This document shows, piece after piece, positions 60,160-64,000 of a stretch of 64,000 bases of DNA. A program made the position numbers and the translations under genes. Position 1 is the stretch's first letter, and the number at the start of each line of letters is the position of its first letter. The stretch comes from Cyathus striatus. Taxonomy: Eukaryota > Basidiomycota > Agaricomycetes > Agaricales > Nidulariaceae. The stretch lies in the NCBI GenBank assembly GCA_025738555.1, contig JAOVFP010000002.1, forward strand, positions 496,001 through 560,000. The letters run 5' to 3'. Under the pieces are notes generated by a model that saw only the letters and a list, made by a program, of their open reading frames with translations, had not been told where the DNA came from and searched no databases.

Positions 60160-60830
60160 AATTCGTACTTGTAATGCGTGCGGACGGAGACTTGTGCTAG
60201 TGTTACGTGTAATCGAGGGGTGGTTTCGATTGGAGATTGACAGTGATTCCAATGGCGCTAATATATACTTCATCTTCTAGACAGACGCACACGCCGATCA
60301 CCGTTCTTAACTGGGATGATTAAACGTGTGACCATGAGCAGCTGTAAAAGGAAGAATGGGATCACATTCTTGGGTGATAGTCGGTCAGTTGACTCTGGTT
60401 CACCTCTTTTTCACCTCTGCTTCACACGTACAATATTTATAGAAACGTACCCAATGATACAGCAAACGCTTTGAAAGAAGGCATGGCACCATATACCCTC
60501 ACGAAGTTACTTCTATCCTTCGAAGTTTTACTCGAACGCGAGCATTCGAAGAACATGCCCTGAATTACTCACGCCCTGCATATTTATATGACCTAATGGA
60601 TGGGATCGATTCGAAGATCTTGGCAAGAGACTGAGAAACAGAAGAGCGCCCGTGCAGTGTGGGGTATTATTTAGCTGGTTGATGATCGATTTGTGGTCAA
60701 AGTACAAGTATACTTACATCGAACTTAATCTTGACTTAATCGAGGGCAACAACTGTGAACCATTGACGCAGCTCTGCTATCATATGTATAGCTGGATAGT
60801 TATATAATATTTGATGTTCGACAGTTTAGG
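60070..60830 (-). promoter_or_regulatory. CpG-rich upstream region of NLR-B
   Basis: Counterpart of 27480-28262. CpG-rich sequence begins within exon 1, while exon 3 is nearly free of CpG. Conservation between the copies exceeds that of the 3' flanks by eye, which fits a promoter, but recent duplication explains it equally well. Confidence 0.45.
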
Positions 60831-61395
60831 AAGAACGTCAATCGATAAAATGCAAAAGTTCTAAACACTGCGCCCGCGCCGGACCGAACAGGACGTATTC
60901 AAATTGCTCCCTGGCCGGATAACACCGAACTAAAACGGAAGCGTTTCCAGTTGCAGCCTTCACATCAACGTCAAGGGCCAAGGCATCCTTCTCAAGCTTT
61001 ATCGTCATCAACGCCAACGCCTTCCCCCTTTCCTACGAACCCTTTGCGAACGGCCTTCCCCATTTCTCTGTGAGCCGTCTCAATCTCAAGACTCGTCCTG
61101 GATTCGCCCACCAGAACTTCAAACAATACGTGACAAGGGGAGTTTATAATGCATAAGAGGGTTCGGTTTAATGGTATGCTTTTGAGCTGTCTCGTCATGT
61201 TCATTCCAACTCGATGTTAACCCGCATTGCAGTCATGACAGAACCGTTCCATCCACAGTCAACTTCTTACTTGGAAACCGACCCCAGTGAATCAACGGCC
61301 CGCTAATGGCAGCTACGGGCACCCTGGGGAGAATCCCATCGTCGAACGTTGTTCATCAGGGCTCGCGTGTGGGGGTTTGCTCGTATCGGGTTGAT

Positions 61396-64000
61396 TAGGT
61401 TTAGGTCAACTCTTCGACACCGTACGTCCCTCTTCCCTCTTCACATCTCGTTACGTTGGCTCATCCTGGTAGTAGATTTCCTTCCACACGTACAGTTAGT
61501 CACGTAGGCCTCACCTCCCTTCCACCTTCCATGGTCTTATTCTTCAACGCTGTACCAAGCACAGGTGGTCCTAGAGGAACTCGCACTGTTTCGAAAGCAG
61601 CAGCTCGTGTATGTCGTATAGTACGTCTTACCTCTCGTACATGCTGCGCCTATCGTCATACAAGCTGGCTTCGGGGGTTGGTGCATGGTGAATCTAGTTG
61701 AGGACTAGTGAGCGAGTGGGGTGCTACTGTACACCCACTTTCGTGTAAGCATTTATCCTGCTTATGCCGCCGACAGCTGGACGCAGGTCCCTTGAACCCC
61801 ATCCATGTTTCTCCACCTCATCCAGCTGGCATCGGGGCTCACTTGCGTCTCCCCCTCTGTATTTATCGCCATATCGTACCGACTACTGGCTGTGTATCGG
61901 ATGCCACGAAGAGACGAGAACACCAAGCTCTAGTTCTCCCAGCGTCAGCCTGGTGTAAACTCTATCATACATGCTTAGCATGCAAGTTGCCACGTCAGCA
62001 ACCTCGAATGAGCACAACGACACGTATCTGAGATACTTATGGAGCTGGAGTTGGGAACTATACACTCGCTTTCGTTAGGCTGTACGCAGAGGCACCCTTT
62101 GCGAAGGACAGAATCCCAGCGTCGAATGTTCTTCGTCAGCGACCGAGTGTAGGAATTTGCTCTGATCGGGTCGCTCAGAGTTGAGTCGAATCAGCAACAC
62201 CGTACGTCCCTCCTACTTCACTTTCGTCGCGCTGGTTCATCCTCACAGTAGATTTCGTTCTGTACGTCTAGTGAGCCACATAGACCCCTCAGTTCAAACT
62301 TCCCCCGTCCTGTTCTTCGACATTGAACGTAAGCTCCGAGAGGAACACATCGTGTGGAGGATTGCAACGGTCATACGTCATACGGGCCTCACTGAGAACC
62401 GTGAAGGAACGTACGCCTTATCTCTATGAAGTGACAGCGGGTCTCGGGCGCTGGTGCATGATGGAATCGAATTGAGGACGTGACTCAGTTGTAGCCGTAC
62501 GTCCGCTTCCCCTCTACACACTCATTCTACTCATGTTGTCGATAGCCGGACACAGGTGCTCCCCTGAACTACCCATTCGTGTTTCTCCGCCTCATCCGGC
62601 TGGCATTGGGGCTCCCCTACGTATTGTCACCCTGCCTTGGTTGACTTATTGTACTTAACACTGGCTTCGCATCCGTCATGCCACGAAGAGGATGAGAACA
62701 CGACGCTATAGTCCTTCAAGTTGCAGCCTCAACCTGCCGGTTTCGACGCCCTCTCTTGCTTTAACTTGGCTTGCCGGTCGCCACGTCATCAACGTCGGAG
62801 GAGCACCGAACGTACGCCTTATCTCTGGTACGTGACGGCGGGCCTCGGGCGTTGGTGCATGATGGAGTCGGGTTGGGGACGTGACTCGGTGGTAACTGTA
62901 CGTCCGGTTCCCCTCTACGCATTCGTCCTGTTCGTGCCGTCGACAGCTGGACACTGGTGCCCCCCTGAACTTCCCATATATGTCTATCTGGCTCATCCGG
63001 CTGACATATGAGGCCTTCTTGCGTTTCTCACTCTACCTTAGTCGTCTTATTGTACTTACTACTGGCTGCGCGTCCGGAACCGCCATGAAGAGCGAGAACA
63101 CGAAGTAGTTCTTGCAGCGTGAACCTGCTGGTACGTCCTCTCCAGCTTAGCTTGGCGGTTGCCACGTCATCAACCTCGAATGAGCACAGAACGTACACCT
63201 TACCTGTAGTACGTGACAGCGGGCCTCGAGTGTTGGTGCATCATGGAATCGAGTTGAGGACTGATGGGGTTGAAGGTACGCCCAATTCCCCTCCACGCAT
63301 TCATTCTACTCATGTTATCGTAAGTTGTACGCAGGTGCTCCCTTGGACTCCCTATCTATTTTTATCCGCCTTATCCTGCTGGCATTGGGTGCTCCTCTAC
63401 GTCTTCTCACTCTGCCTTAGTTGCCCTACTATACTTACTACTGGCTACGCATCCGATGCTCAGGATGCTTAAATCTCGATACCACGTCGGGCATTTTTCT
63501 TGAGAGATTGTCCCACATTAGTCTGTTCGTTGTGACTATATGTTTGACGTCGTTACATCCCCTAATAATAGATAGACTATAATCACCTATTCAACTCATT
63601 CGCCTAATTTTTTTGTAAAGTGATAGCGATGTCTGAAGACAGCGGAGAAAGCTACCTAATCGATGAAGTAAAATATGTATGTAATAAGGAATCAAACGAA
63701 GGAATGAATCCCACCAGTAGACTCCACATTGGCGCATTGCCTTTAGTAATCCTGTGCTCCAACAAATGCAAACCTAAATTATAGTACACGTTTAGATTTA
63801 TATTGTAGGTTTAAAATGCCAGCTCACTACATATTATGGAACTGGAGTTCGGAACTGCACGCCCGCTTTTGTCGGGTCAAGATGTAGTCCTGAGCACCTA
63901 CCTCGGTGTTTTACCTCATCGATCATATTGGTGGCTTCCCCTATGACACCCTCACCCGCCTAGATGATACCATTGTACTGCTTGTAAGATTGTGTTCACT
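61396..64000. repeat. Upstream repeat block of copy B; no gene seen
   Basis: 61460-61990 matches 34727-35340. 62070-63470 holds three ~390-bp units matching 36520-37880 (GGGCCTCGGGCGTTGGTGCA at 62841; GGGCCTCGAGTGTTGGTGCA at 63223). 63835-63965 matches 41400-41545. 63480-63830 shows nothing recognisable. Open frames over 60 codons in this block are not shared between copies and are probably chance. Confidence 0.65.

Larger units (their letters stand above)
55337..61395. repeat. NLR locus segmental duplication, copy B
   Basis: It matches copy A from 22645 in the same order and orientation: 3' flank (GCATATACTATACAGG), NLR gene, upstream flank (GTAATCGAGGGGTGGTTTCG). Lacking the 953-bp, 3.9-kb and hAT insertions, it acts as the reference for their empty sites. 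Confidence 0.85.

Overview
The window looks like repeat-rich accessory DNA from an Agaricomycete (mushroom-forming basidiomycete). The grounds are spliceosomal introns of about 45-80 nt with GT...AG ends, KDZ-type transposases with CxC5/CxC6-like cysteine clusters, a basidiomycete-style pogo/Fot transposase, several protein families I recall as Agaricomycete-specific, and two NB-ARC proteins with kinesin-light-chain-type TPR repeats. I cannot name the species. Family names rest on motif recognition, not on a search.

Layout: 1-4.9 kb is one large inverted repeat (foldback-like) built of an 81-bp and a 9-bp tandem array, interrupted by a TA-flanked MITE. 5-14.8 kb holds decayed genes: an LRR/F-box-like remnant, a 3-kb Agaricomycete family pseudogene, a gene remnant with a GGS...DVDLF (nucleotidyltransferase-like) signature, and the C-terminal part of a KDZ transposase. 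14.85-22.6 kb may be one KDZ transposon with a pyrimidine-rich minisatellite, a multi-exon companion gene and a CxC5-CxC6-KDZ transposase carrying four in-frame stops. 22.65-38 kb and 55.3-64 kb are two copies of an NLR locus (NLR-A 997 aa, NLR-B 1250 aa, both minus strand, intact after splicing), plus a third copy of only the upstream flank at 39-40 kb. The copies serve as empty sites and let me fix the ends of several insertions: a 953-bp TIR element, a TG...CA-ended 3.9-kb insertion with 5-bp TSD, two PIF/Harbinger-like elements with 3-bp TSDs, and a hAT-like element with an 8-bp TSD. 42.9-45.1 kb is a second foldback-like element with a 61-bp array. 45.1-46.9 kb is another gene remnant. 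47.7-50.4 kb is a pogo/Fot element with TA TSD. 50.66-51.09 kb is a MITE with a 9-bp TSD. 51.2-52.1 kb is an apparently intact WW-domain gene with a predicted 9-nt microexon. 52.2-55.3 kb is a DDE transposase remnant split by a 2.5-kb TIR element.

Three themes stand out. First, a repeat-rich NLR pair differs by exactly six TPR units. Second, the blocks at 1-27.5, 43-52 and 55-60 kb are strongly CpG-poor, with stop codons explainable by C-to-T or G-to-A changes, while 27.5-42.5 and 60-64 kb are CpG-rich. The switch falls at the first exon of each NLR. Third, nested insertions with readable target-site duplications give a relative insertion history.
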